From: Effusibacillus consociatus
Lineage (GTDB): Bacteria; Bacillota; Bacilli; Tumebacillales; Effusibacillaceae
Length of the DNA stretch: 64,000 nucleotides
NCBI RefSeq assembly: GCF_042652925.1
Contig: NZ_JBHSHC010000029.1
Location: 1-64,000 of the forward strand
Reading direction: 5' to 3'
The notes beneath the pieces were generated by a model that worked only from the letters and a program-made list of their open reading frames with translations, did not search any database and was not told the DNA's origin. Positions within the stretch are counted from its first letter, which is position 1, and the number at the start of each line of letters is the position of its first letter. The translations under genes and the position numbers were made by a program. Shown here in pieces: positions 9,049-17,771 of the stretch.

Positions 9049-10292
9049 TCCGGCTCCCCCTTCAGCAGGTCGTATAGGGTGAGAGCCACAATTTTCGTTG
9101 CTTTTATCACATCTTCTGCTCGAACATGCTCATCTGCACGATGGCCATTCGCTTCCAGGAGAGTCCGGGGACCGGCTCCAAACATGACAACGGGAACCCC
9201 CACCTCTGCAAAATGTCTAGCGTCCGCATATATAGGCACGCCGTGAATCGCCAACTGCCCCTCCATCATCTTCTTCCAATTATCTGAGAGAGTTTGAATT
9301 AACGGGGTATCCTCGGAGACAGGTCCAAAGCTGTTAGCGAGTAGAATACGCTGGGCATTGACCTTCACTCCCTTATAGTGATTTACCGTTTGTTCCACCA
9401 GCTGCCTGATCTCGGATTCAACTTGATCACCGTTTTCTTCAGGAATGAGCCGCCGGTCAATCCGAATGGTGCATTGGTCCGGAACCACGTTTGTGTTGAT
9501 GCCACCCGAGATTAAACCAACCACCAGGGTCGGTGATTCGATGCCCGGTACGGAGGAACGGATTTTGCTTAATGAACGTCGGTAAGAATAGAGTGTCTGT
9601 AGAATCCCGGTCATCGCTTCGATCGCATCGTATCCTGTTTCAGGAGCGGCTGCATGGGCCGATTTTCCCCTGGCTTGAATTTCCAGGTGGAGACAACCGT
9701 TATGTGCATTGACAATTGAATAAGTAAAACCGGCACAAATGGCCATATCCGGTTGAATGTAACCGCGTTCAAGCAGCCATTTGGGTCCAATATTTCCACC
9801 CGTTTCCTCATCAAACGTAAAAGCCAGTGAAACTTTTCCCGACAAGCGTTCTGCCGCTTTACGCACAGCCATCACCGCGAAGGTATACACGGCAATATCC
9901 GATTTGGATACGGCTGCACCCCGACCGTATATATTACCGTCCACAATAGTTCCGCCATACGGATCCTGGGTCCATCCAAGGCCGGGGGCTACCACATCGC
10001 CGTGAGAGTTCAGGGCAATTTCGGGCCCTTTTCCTTCTCCAAAAACGGTTGTGGAGACTACGTTGAAGACTTTCTGCATCCCGGCCTGCTTTACTTCCTC
10101 CGGCTCTACCTCCAGGAACGAGACATTTTCAAACTGAAAATCATGCAAACGCTTTTGAATGTGATCCGCTATCTTAAAACAGTCGCCCGGAGGGTTATCG
10201 GATGGAATGGTTAAGAGCTCCCGCAGAAAATGAATGAGAGGTTCCTTCTGAGATTCGATCCATTGAATGATGTCTTGTTTTGCTGATTCCAT
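9045..10292 (-). CDS. M20 family metallohydrolase (ArgE/DapE type) of the purine operon
   Basis: A 415-residue di-zinc hydrolase of the ArgE/DapE/carboxypeptidase G2 family. Visible ligand regions are ALNSHGDVV (His and Asp) and FDEETGGNIGP (the Glu pair), with a dimerisation lid rich in RGKSAHAA and the late RHFAEVGVPVVMFGAG. The family cleaves N-acyl or ureido amides. Its place between allantoinase and allantoate amidohydrolase, with a 4-base overlap to the former, suggests action on a ureide or N-carbamoyl intermediate, such as ureidoglycolate or ureidoglycine. That is inference. A general N-acyl-amino-acid deacylase remains possible. Confidence 0.8.
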   Translation of the reverse strand: MESAKQDIIQWIESQKEPLIHFLRELLTIPSDNPPGDCFKIADHIQKRLHDFQFENVSFLEVEPEEVKQAGMQKVFNVVSTTVFGEGKGPEIALNSHGDVVAPGLGWTQDPYGGTIVDGNIYGRGAAVSKSDIAVYTFAVMAVRKAAERLSGKVSLAFTFDEETGGNIGPKWLLERGYIQPDMAICAGFTYSIVNAHNGCLHLEIQARGKSAHAAAPETGYDAIEAMTGILQTLYSYRRSLSKIRSSVPGIESPTLVVGLISGGINTNVVPDQCTIRIDRRLIPEENGDQVESEIRQLVEQTVNHYKGVKVNAQRILLANSFGPVSEDTPLIQTLSDNWKKMMEGQLAIHGVPIYADARHFAEVGVPVVMFGAGPRTLLEANGHRADEHVRAEDVIKATKIVALTLYDLLKGEPE

Positions 10293-10308
10293 GATTTCCG
10301 CTCCCTTT

Positions 10309-11556
10309 TCAGTCGATTGATGCAGTCAACTTGACAACGGTGTCCAATAGGACGGAAGCGGCCTTTTGCATATCTTCTCCGGTTACCTCTTCAGCGGGAT
10401 GGTGACTGATTCCTTCCTTGCATCGGACAAAAATCATGCCGATCTCAGCAATCGCAGCCATGGCCATTGCATCATGTCCTGCACCGCTGACTATTTCGAA
10501 CGGAATTATGTCATGCATCTCGAGAACAGTTGAGATCACATTCATGAAACTGTTCGAACAGGAAACAGCGGAGGATTCCATAATTTTATAAAAATAACAG
10601 GAGAGGCCCTGCCGTTGGCTAATCCTCTCACATTCTTCAACGATGAGTTTGAGTGCTTCATGTCTTTGTTCATCCTCTATACTCCGGATATCCAATGTGC
10701 CTTTGACAGTACCGGGTATTACATTGCTGGCTCCCGGAGTCACGGTCAATTTGCCAACAGTTGCCACCACATTTTCATATTGCAGTGTGATCCGTTCGAT
10801 TGCCTGAATCATCTCGCTGGCACCCACCAGTGCATCTTTTCGGAGAGCCATCGGGACTGTCCCCGCATGACCTGCTGATCCTTCCACGCGAAATTCATAC
10901 CTGGAAGCTCCGGCGATCCCGACCACCACCCCACAGGCCTGATCAAGCTGCTCCAGAACAGGACCTTGTTCAATATGCAGTTCGATATACCCCTTAATCG
11001 TCTTTGGGTCACGGGCGGCCAAACGGTAAGCGGAAGGGTCAAGCCCAAGCTCTCTTATACTGGAGGCCAGAGTTGTCCCTTTCTCATCCTCCGCCTCGAA
11101 ATCTTCATCCCGCAAGCTGCCTGCCATTGCTCTGCTTCCCAGCAAAGTCGTATGAAATCTCGCCCCCTCCTCATCGCAAAAAGCAACCACTTCAATTGGG
11201 GTGTCCGGTTGAACACCGTTCTCAAACAAGGTTTGAACCACCTCGATGCCTGAAATGACCCCGAGAATCCCGTCATATTTCCCGGCATGGACAACCGAAT
11301 CCAGATGGGATCCGATGATCAGCACCGGTGCATCAGAATGTTTGCCTTCATACCTGCCGATGAGATTATTCAGTTGATCCCGCCGGACTGACATGCCCGC
11401 GTCCCTCATCCACTGGCTTACAAGCTCGGCGGCAGCTTCACTTTCTTTTGTGAAAGAAAGACGTGTTACGCCGTAGTCGGTAGAACTGCATTCTGCTAGT
11501 TTATCGATGCGCTGCATAATTCGTTCCACGTTGATTTTTTGATGAAGCGTATTCAT
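10309..11556 (-). CDS. allC: allantoate amidohydrolase (M20 hydantoinase/carbamoylase family)
   Basis: About 415 residues of the Zn-dependent hydantoinase/N-carbamoylase branch of M20. Motifs include GSHLDSVVHAGKYDG, FCDEEGARF, the ELHIEQGPVLE segment, GSAGHAGTVPM and SGAGHDAMAMA. In this context it should hydrolyse allantoate to ureidoglycine, ammonia and CO2 (AllC/PucF role). The ATG at 11556 is chosen because the GGAGAG site lies at good spacing, while the GTG six bases upstream is too close. It ends 16 nt before the M20 hydrolase gene. N-carbamoyl-L-amino-acid hydrolase is the alternative reading, but the neighbours favour AllC. Confidence 0.88.
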   Translation of the reverse strand: MNTLHQKINVERIMQRIDKLAECSSTDYGVTRLSFTKESEAAAELVSQWMRDAGMSVRRDQLNNLIGRYEGKHSDAPVLIIGSHLDSVVHAGKYDGILGVISGIEVVQTLFENGVQPDTPIEVVAFCDEEGARFHTTLLGSRAMAGSLRDEDFEAEDEKGTTLASSIRELGLDPSAYRLAARDPKTIKGYIELHIEQGPVLEQLDQACGVVVGIAGASRYEFRVEGSAGHAGTVPMALRKDALVGASEMIQAIERITLQYENVVATVGKLTVTPGASNVIPGTVKGTLDIRSIEDEQRHEALKLIVEECERISQRQGLSCYFYKIMESSAVSCSNSFMNVISTVLEMHDIIPFEIVSGAGHDAMAMAAIAEIGMIFVRCKEGISHHPAEEVTGEDMQKAASVLLDTVVKLTASID

Positions 11557-11590
11557 TCCCACTCTCTCCTTCGGCAGTTTCTTGCTGGTT

Positions 11591-11950
11591 CTAACTTCCC
11601 CGATAAGTGCTGTACCCCCAAGGTGAAATCAATAACGGGACGTGGTAGTGTGAATTGGGATCCGCAATTCCGAATCGGATAGGCACCACGTCCAAAAAAG
11701 GCGGATCCGGAAGCGGTACTCCCTTTGTCCGGAAATAGTCCGCCACAAAGAATAGGAGTTCATAGATTCCGGGCTTGAACTCTGAATCGGAAAGAACAGG
11801 CCCATCAACCCGACCGTCGGAGTTGGTTCGGACTGAACGAATATGAATTCGAGTACCTTCCGAATCTACCCGGTAGAGTTGAATTTGCAGTTCCGGAGTT
11901 GGCCGTCCGTTGACTAGATCGAGTACGTGTGTAGTCAGTCTGCCTTTCAT
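11591..11950 (-). CDS. pucM: 5-hydroxyisourate hydrolase (transthyretin-like)
   Basis: A 119-residue transthyretin-related protein that hydrolyses 5-hydroxyisourate, the unstable product of uricase, to OHCU. It starts with the family motif LTTHVLDLVNGRP and ends with the diagnostic YRGS tetrapeptide. The conserved His, Arg and His of the active site are present. Its ATG overlaps the uricase stop (ATGA) with AAGGGAGC in front, so the two consecutive enzymes are translationally coupled. Confidence 0.95.
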   Translation of the reverse strand: MKGRLTTHVLDLVNGRPTPELQIQLYRVDSEGTRIHIRSVRTNSDGRVDGPVLSDSEFKPGIYELLFFVADYFRTKGVPLPDPPFLDVVPIRFGIADPNSHYHVPLLISPWGYSTYRGS

Positions 11951-12912
11951 TGGTTGCTCCCTTTTTGCCCCAAGTCTTGCCGGATAACAGAAAAGCCTTG
12001 AAACCCATAAGGAGGCCGCGGTTCCGTATATACTCTGCCGGTGGAGTTCGGGATAGTGTCGACAACCGTATCCCAGGTTCGGTTCTGGGATTCAAAGCGA
12101 ACTTCCTCCAGCTGCGGAAAACGTTCCAGTACCCGACAGCCAATATGGTAGATCAGATGCTGAATCGAGCGGGTTTCCACTTGCTCGAAAACGGCCCCGG
12201 CAATATCGCGAACCTGTTCGGCTGGCACATAACGGGCTGCATCCTTCCCCATCGCATCCTGCACGTCCCCATAGCGCCAACCAATGTTCAAATAAATAAA
12301 AAGCGGCCGATTGCCATCCTCAGGCAGGGTGGTGTATTCGTCACGGACAAATCCTGTAAATGAGTTTCCGCTTACCTTGATCAATTGGAGATCGGATATT
12401 CCGCACAAATGACTGACAATCGCAGCGTCATTTTCTGTTCGCACCATTTCCAGCGTGACAGTCGCATATTCGTTCCTTGAATGACGGAAAACTAGGCAGC
12501 TCTCTTGAAGTACGGAATCTACCGGAACAAGGGCTGCCTCAAAGGGAGTCTCTTTCCCCGTGATCAGGATGGAACTCATCTGCGGATAGGTTTCTAAAAA
12601 ACGGCGGGAGACAAATTCGAGAAACCCCTCCATTGTGGAACCCTCATACTGCGCAGCGTGCCGTTGAATAAAATTTTTCATCGAATCGGTGGCCACTACC
12701 AATCGATTGTCTCCCTCGGTGAACGAGGGTAAGAAATCCTCCCCTCCCACCGCAATTTTTACATTCATTCCAAAGATAATATTCTCTCTGCCGGTAAAAT
12801 CAGACTCAGGAATCGATTGGATCCCGCTCAACGGTTTTGCAAAAGTCCGATACACAAAAACATCGCCTTTGCCGTAGTACATCATTCTTTCTTCGGAATT
12901 TGCCGGTTTCAT
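11947..12912 (-). CDS. pucL: urate oxidase (uricase)
   Basis: A 321-residue cofactor-independent uricase made of two T-fold halves. It oxidises urate with O2 to 5-hydroxyisourate and H2O2. Recognisable segments are YYGKGDVFVYRT at the start, VVATDSMKNFIQRHA (family Thr/Asp region) and NRTWDTVVD near the C-terminus. In Bacillus subtilis PucL the OHCU decarboxylase is fused to the N-terminus. Here that domain is a separate upstream gene 11 nt away, in the same order. The ribosome binding site TAGGGAGG is well placed. Confidence 0.95.
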   Translation of the reverse strand: MKPANSEERMMYYGKGDVFVYRTFAKPLSGIQSIPESDFTGRENIIFGMNVKIAVGGEDFLPSFTEGDNRLVVATDSMKNFIQRHAAQYEGSTMEGFLEFVSRRFLETYPQMSSILITGKETPFEAALVPVDSVLQESCLVFRHSRNEYATVTLEMVRTENDAAIVSHLCGISDLQLIKVSGNSFTGFVRDEYTTLPEDGNRPLFIYLNIGWRYGDVQDAMGKDAARYVPAEQVRDIAGAVFEQVETRSIQHLIYHIGCRVLERFPQLEEVRFESQNRTWDTVVDTIPNSTGRVYTEPRPPYGFQGFSVIRQDLGQKGSNQ

Positions 12913-12923
12913 AGCGATCCTCC

Positions 12924-13424
12924 CTACGAATGAAAGATATCTTCTAAACGGAAGCGTGAAATTTTATAGATTTCCTGCAGCGCATGTGCCGATTCGTCTT
13001 CCTTGGAGTGACTCAACCGCTCCTGCAAGGCAAATTTGATGGTCTCTTTGGTTTGTCCTCGAACAGCCATGATAAAGGGAAAGCCAAATTTCTGCATATA
13101 GGAACGATTCAGTTCCAAGAAGTCCTCATATTCCTCCTGAGAAAGCTGATCCAAACCGGCTCCTGACTGTTCGCGCTGTGAAACAGAACTCATTTTCACT
13201 CGGGTTCCCAAATCGGGATGCGCTCGAATCAGGGACAATTGATCCTGGCAATCCGCTTTCTCAACAACACCAACCATTGTCTGATGAAGTATATCCACTG
13301 ATGAAAAGGGGCGATCAACCCACGCACGTTTTGCAACCCATGGGGAATGCTCGAATACCCATCCCACTCTTTCCACAAATTCAGGCAGAGTAAGTCGATT
13401 AAGGTCTTCCACTGTCAATTTCAT
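12924..13424 (-). CDS. uraD: 2-oxo-4-hydroxy-4-carboxy-5-ureidoimidazoline decarboxylase
   Basis: A 166-residue helical protein with the family motif RAHPDLG (the His is catalytic) and the tail pattern FALQERL. It decarboxylates OHCU to S-allantoin, completing the three-step uricase route together with the two next genes. The frame stays open further upstream, but ATG 13424 is preceded by AAAGGAGCG and matches the usual family start MKLTVEDLNRL. The start lies 26 bases inside the end of pucE, indicating coupling. Confidence 0.93.
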   Translation of the reverse strand: MKLTVEDLNRLTLPEFVERVGWVFEHSPWVAKRAWVDRPFSSVDILHQTMVGVVEKADCQDQLSLIRAHPDLGTRVKMSSVSQREQSGAGLDQLSQEEYEDFLELNRSYMQKFGFPFIMAVRGQTKETIKFALQERLSHSKEDESAHALQEIYKISRFRLEDIFHS

Positions 13425-13953
13425 ACCGAATCGCTCCTTTCGAAACAACATCTTTTGTACAGCGCTTAATGGCTCGAACAATTGACGCGTAACCGGTACA
13501 TCGACAAAGATTACCTGAAAGTGCCTCAAGAATCTGTTCTTGATCAGGTTCCGGATTTTCGTCCAATAACGCTTTCGCAGCCATAATCATTCCGGGCGTA
13601 CAGTACCCGCACTGGAATCCGCCTTCCTCGAGAAAAGCTTTCTGAATCGGGTGAAGTCCATTCTCAGAAAGACCTTCGATCGTGGTTATCACAGATCCAT
13701 CAGCTTGATAAGCCAGTACGAGGCAGGAATTCACAGGCTTCTCATTCATTACTACAGTACAGGCTCCGCACCGCCCAATTTCACACGACAGTTTTGTACC
13801 GGTCAAACCCAGATTCTCGCGAAGGATATCTGCCAAACGCCGTGTGGGATCTGCAACAATTTCTGCTTCTTGCTGATTCACTGTAAGCCGGAGTGTCATT
13901 TCACCTGCAAAGTGAGTCGGTGTTCCGACCGATTTTGGTTTATTTACGGCCAT
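13399..13953 (-). CDS. pucE: xanthine dehydrogenase, 2Fe-2S subunit
   Basis: A 184-residue electron-transfer subunit. The plant-type 2Fe-2S motif CEIGRCGACTVV with a further Cys lies near residues 55-80, and the second all-helical cluster motif CGYCTPGMI plus CRCTGY near 113-155. It passes electrons from the molybdenum centre (PucD) to FAD (PucC). It extends some 15-20 residues beyond the usual N-terminus, with GAGGTG placed for ATG 13953. Its start lies 14 bases inside the end of pucD. Confidence 0.95.
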   Translation of the reverse strand: MAVNKPKSVGTPTHFAGEMTLRLTVNQQEAEIVADPTRRLADILRENLGLTGTKLSCEIGRCGACTVVMNEKPVNSCLVLAYQADGSVITTIEGLSENGLHPIQKAFLEEGGFQCGYCTPGMIMAAKALLDENPEPDQEQILEALSGNLCRCTGYASIVRAIKRCTKDVVSKGAIRYEIDSGRP

Positions 13954-16225
13954 TTCTGGTCACCTCGAAATTTGGAGTAACAGCCTTTAAAATTTCCTCC
14001 GGTGACACGGGCAATCGACTTACTCGATAACCGATGGCATCATGGATCGCGGCTGCCAAAGCCGGTGCCACCGCTACTGTACCGATTTCACCAACTCCAC
14101 GCGGTCCGTAAGAATCATTCGGGTGCAAGGCTTCAATCGCTTCCACATTCACATCGAGAGGCACATCTCGAATCGTCGGAATCAGATACGAGTCGAAATT
14201 TTGGGTACTGTATCTGCCTTTTTCCATGACAGCGTCTTCCATCAATGTGAATCCCAAGCCCATAACGCCTCCCCCTTCGATTTGTCCAAGGTATCCCATT
14301 TGGGTTACTACAGGGCCGGCGGATACCGCCTGATCCATTTTCAATGCCCTCACTCTTCCGGTTAACAAATCGACTTCCACTTGGGCAATCACTGCGCTGA
14401 AAGAATATAAATAGTGCCCTCCCACCAATGCATCCGGTGTGGTGGGAAAATGAAAGTGAACGGTGGTGCTGGGGAGGCGTTCCAATCGTGCAGCGAGATC
14501 ACAATAGGTGAGTACGGGTTCATAAGCCTTTTCCTGTTGTTGAGTGAATATTCCACCGGGACCGAGCTCTAATTGATCCGCGGCAACACCTGTTGCCTGA
14601 GAAGCTTGTTCGAGAAGCTCCCGTTTCCATGCTTCTTTCATTCTTCGAATTGCCAGCCATGCCATACTGGTCGCACGGGATGCGGTAGAAGAACCGGATG
14701 GAGGCACCACAGCAGTATCGCCGATTACAATCCTTACATCTTCGAAAGAACAACCGAGCTCCTCAATTAGAATCATTTCGGCTGCGGAAAGAAACCCTTG
14801 GCCAAATTCTTCGAAGCCGAAAGCCGCTTCAATTTTTCCGTCCTTGCTTAAACGAAGGCTCCCGCCGGATGGATCCGGACGGCCAAACCCCAATCCCCCT
14901 CCGTGCATGCAAATGGCAACCCCTGTTCCAGTCTTTCTCCATTGCGTTTCGACTGTGCCCCCTTTTTGTTTCCGAAGAGGAGACTGAGCAACAGTTTCCA
15001 ATACATCAACTGCCCCATCGGTCGGTACAATCCGCTGACCTAACGGACCTGGATCATCCGATTTTCTTAGATTCCGTCGACGCAGTTCCAATGGATCAAG
15101 ATTCAATTTTTCCGCCAAACGATCCATCTGTCCTTCCAGTGCAAAAGTGACTTGATTTCCTCCAAATCCCCTGAATTCGCCGGCAACCCCGTTATTTGTC
15201 AACACGGACAGACCTTCCACCTCTACGTTGGGGATCACATAGGGTCCGGTTGCATGCTCCACGGCAAAATCCAACACGGCTGGACCAAGACTCGCATAAG
15301 CTCCCGTGTCTGCAACGATTCGTACGGAGTGGGCCAGCAAATTTCCCTGCTCATCACTGCCGGTCTTCATGGTAATCCGCATGGGATGACGTTTCAGTCC
15401 GGCTGTTACCGATTCTTTTCGGCTGTTATGAATTTTTACGGGACGCTGCGTTGCCAGCGCCAATAAGGCACCGTAAGGTTGAATGTTCAATTCATCCTTT
15501 CCTCCGAATGAACCACCCATGGGACTTGATACCACACGTATTTTATTTTCGGGCATGGCCAGGATACGCGATAATTGAAACCTGTCTTTATAACCGTGCT
15601 GAGTCCCGGCGTAAACGGTAATTCCCCCATCCGGTTCCGGTACGATCACCCCTCCCTCCGTTTCCATATAAGCGTGCATTTGGCGAGGAGTTTCATAAGT
15701 TTCTTCGATCACAACGGCACATTTTTCAAATGCGTGTTCCGGCTCACCCTTCTTGAAACCGGCCCGATGCAGGATATTGCCTCCGGGATGCAGCCTTGGG
15801 GAAGACGGTAAAAGTGCTGCCTCCGGATCATCCACAATCGGTAATGGTTCATAATCAACTTGAATGAATCGCAGCGCCAGTTCTGCGATCTCCCTTGTTT
15901 CTGCTGCAACAGCCGCCACAGCGTCCCCCACGCAGCGAACCCTGTCTTCGCATAAAACCGGTTGATCAGGAATCACAAGTCCAAACCGATTCATTCCCGG
16001 CACATCGGGGTGCGTTACTACTGCATGCACACCCGGAAGCCGTTTTGCATGTTCCGTATTGATCGATCGGATGAGCGCATGCGGATATTCACTTCGGAGG
16101 ATTTTCCCATAAAGCATTCCGGGAAATGATAAATCGGTCAGATATTTTAGTTTGCCAGTCACCTTTTCGGTGCCGTCAGGTCGAACCCGCCACTTGGCAC
16201 CTGCCGTATTTCGATTGAGAAGCAT
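13940..16225 (-). CDS. pucD: xanthine dehydrogenase, molybdenum-binding subunit
   Basis: About 761 residues of the xanthine oxidase large-subunit family, which hydroxylates hypoxanthine and xanthine at a Mo-molybdopterin centre. The two typical domains are visible: the ald_xan_dh hammerhead (GKLKYLTDLSFPGMLYGKILRS region) and Mo-binding segments with GGSFGGKDE, GEFRGFGGNQ and the terminal GVGEIG, whose Glu is the catalytic base. ATG 16225 is preferred because AAGGGGTGA precedes it. An ATG at 16255 overlaps the pucC stop (ATGA) and remains possible through coupling. Confidence 0.93.
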   Translation of the reverse strand: MLLNRNTAGAKWRVRPDGTEKVTGKLKYLTDLSFPGMLYGKILRSEYPHALIRSINTEHAKRLPGVHAVVTHPDVPGMNRFGLVIPDQPVLCEDRVRCVGDAVAAVAAETREIAELALRFIQVDYEPLPIVDDPEAALLPSSPRLHPGGNILHRAGFKKGEPEHAFEKCAVVIEETYETPRQMHAYMETEGGVIVPEPDGGITVYAGTQHGYKDRFQLSRILAMPENKIRVVSSPMGGSFGGKDELNIQPYGALLALATQRPVKIHNSRKESVTAGLKRHPMRITMKTGSDEQGNLLAHSVRIVADTGAYASLGPAVLDFAVEHATGPYVIPNVEVEGLSVLTNNGVAGEFRGFGGNQVTFALEGQMDRLAEKLNLDPLELRRRNLRKSDDPGPLGQRIVPTDGAVDVLETVAQSPLRKQKGGTVETQWRKTGTGVAICMHGGGLGFGRPDPSGGSLRLSKDGKIEAAFGFEEFGQGFLSAAEMILIEELGCSFEDVRIVIGDTAVVPPSGSSTASRATSMAWLAIRRMKEAWKRELLEQASQATGVAADQLELGPGGIFTQQQEKAYEPVLTYCDLAARLERLPSTTVHFHFPTTPDALVGGHYLYSFSAVIAQVEVDLLTGRVRALKMDQAVSAGPVVTQMGYLGQIEGGGVMGLGFTLMEDAVMEKGRYSTQNFDSYLIPTIRDVPLDVNVEAIEALHPNDSYGPRGVGEIGTVAVAPALAAAIHDAIGYRVSRLPVSPEEILKAVTPNFEVTRNGRK

Positions 16226-16251
16226 GTCTCTCACCCCTTTTTTCCCGAAAC

Positions 16252-17134
16252 TCATCCTGTTCTTTGCATAAGCTCGGCCACCAATAAATTGGCTGCCATC
16301 ATACGTCGATAATCGGATGAGGCATAAAAGTCCGACGCGGTTTGGATTTCATCCAACAACGCGCAATGCAGATCTTTCCACAATTCCGAATCCGGTCTTT
16401 GTCCTTGTAACAGTCTTTCGCTTGACGGCAATCTTTGCGGTGTATTCTCACCACCGCCGATGGACAAACGAACATGTTCGAATTCTTGATTTGAATTGCG
16501 GGTACAAAAAGCAGCTGCTGCAATCAGAGCAGGAACGAACGTTTCCCTTCTGCCTACTTTTCTATAAATGCCAATCGCTTGATTCGAATTTGATGATTTG
16601 CTGAGCCGGATGGCTGTCAATAATTTTTTATCCACAGCCGAAGAATTGGCTGCTCCGATTTTGACCCAATCCCAGATGTTTTCTGTGGTAAATCCGTTTC
16701 CGTCGTACCAAATCAGTTCGGCATCCAGAACTAACAGAGAAGGAAGTAAATCCCCTGTACCGCTTGCCACATTTCCCCCGATTGTTCCCCGATTGCGGAT
16801 GGCAGGGGCTGCAATATCCCCACAAGCTGCTGCCAGAAGAGCCCAGTGATTTCTGATCGAAAAATGCTTTCGGCAGGATCAGTGAGCCAATCCGAATGGA
16901 TCTGTCACTTTGATTGGTGGTTTCAATTATAGTATTCAAGGCTTCGATTCTTTCCAAACTGATCAGATGATGAGGCATTGGATATCCGGACTGCCACTGA
17001 ATCTGCAGCAATGTCCCGCCGGCGATAAATGCAGCTTCGGATCCTAGACACTGTTTTATTTGCCAGGCCTCTTGAATTTCAGATGGTGTCCAAACCTGTA
17101 CGGGGGATACAGCTAACAACTTATCTTCGGACAT
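16252..17134 (-). pseudogene. pucC: xanthine dehydrogenase FAD subunit, frameshifted
   Basis: Two overlapping frames together spell one CoxM/PucC-type FAD-binding subunit. The first (from ATG 17134, good GGGAGG site) carries the FAD segment AFIAGGTLLQIQW and RIGSL. The second carries NRGTIGGNVASGTGDLLPSL and the C-terminal domain. Reading both strands of evidence, the switch is near 16875-16885, where one base appears lost or gained. If real, the subunit is broken and electron transfer to NAD would fail. A sequencing error or programmed frameshifting cannot be excluded. All other subunits are intact, which argues for a recent or artefactual change. Confidence 0.85.
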
Positions 17135-17771
17135 CTTTTGTCCCCCTCCCTAGCAAATTCTTTATCTGCCTGTATTGCTGCCTTGTATCGATATCGAAAA
17201 AACAGTCCGGATCGTCATGTTCAACCAACATTCCACTCATCAGCGTGTCTCGACGTAACAATCCCCGGGCTCCTTCATCACCTTGAAGCTTCATCAGAGC
17301 TTCAAACATGATTTGGGAGAACAGAACCGGCGGTCTGGGAATGCCTTGATAGGATGCGGCGACATAATGCAATCTCCTGTTTTTTAGATATTGTGAAATC
17401 ATCTTGTTGATGAATTCCAGCGATACGAGAGGTTGGTCTGCAAGCAAGATCATAACTCCCTCTGCACCAAACCGTCGGGCCGTCTCCACTCCACAGCGAA
17501 GAGAATGGGCTTGCCCTTTATCCGATTCCTTGCATTCCACGTGATACCACTTCTCTTGACTCGAGGTGCAAAACAGGATTGGATCCATCCAGGCAAGGTT
17601 ATCGCCTTTTTTGGTTACAACGATTACTTTGGAAAGTTGTGACTTCAGTGCGGTTTTCAGTGCGAAACTGCCAAGAGTGGTGTCCCCTGCCTCGAGGGAT
17701 AATTTGTTTTCCCCCATTCGACTGCTCTTTCCAGCCGCCAAATAGATTCCAACAATTTTTATGTCCTGCAT
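17121..17771 (-). CDS. pucB: molybdenum cofactor cytidylyltransferase-like protein
   Basis: A 216-residue nucleotidyltransferase of the MobA/MocA family. The N-terminal loop LAAGKSSRMGENKL binds CTP, and LLADQPLVS provides the Mg-binding Asp. The family transfers CMP to molybdopterin to mature the cofactor of xanthine-oxidase-type enzymes, matching its place before the XDH subunits. The ATG is coupled to the end of pucA (13-base overlap), and its own stop overlaps the pucC start. Confidence 0.9.
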   Translation of the reverse strand: MQDIKIVGIYLAAGKSSRMGENKLSLEAGDTTLGSFALKTALKSQLSKVIVVTKKGDNLAWMDPILFCTSSQEKWYHVECKESDKGQAHSLRCGVETARRFGAEGVMILLADQPLVSLEFINKMISQYLKNRRLHYVAASYQGIPRPPVLFSQIMFEALMKLQGDEGARGLLRRDTLMSGMLVEHDDPDCFFDIDTRQQYRQIKNLLGRGTKDVRR

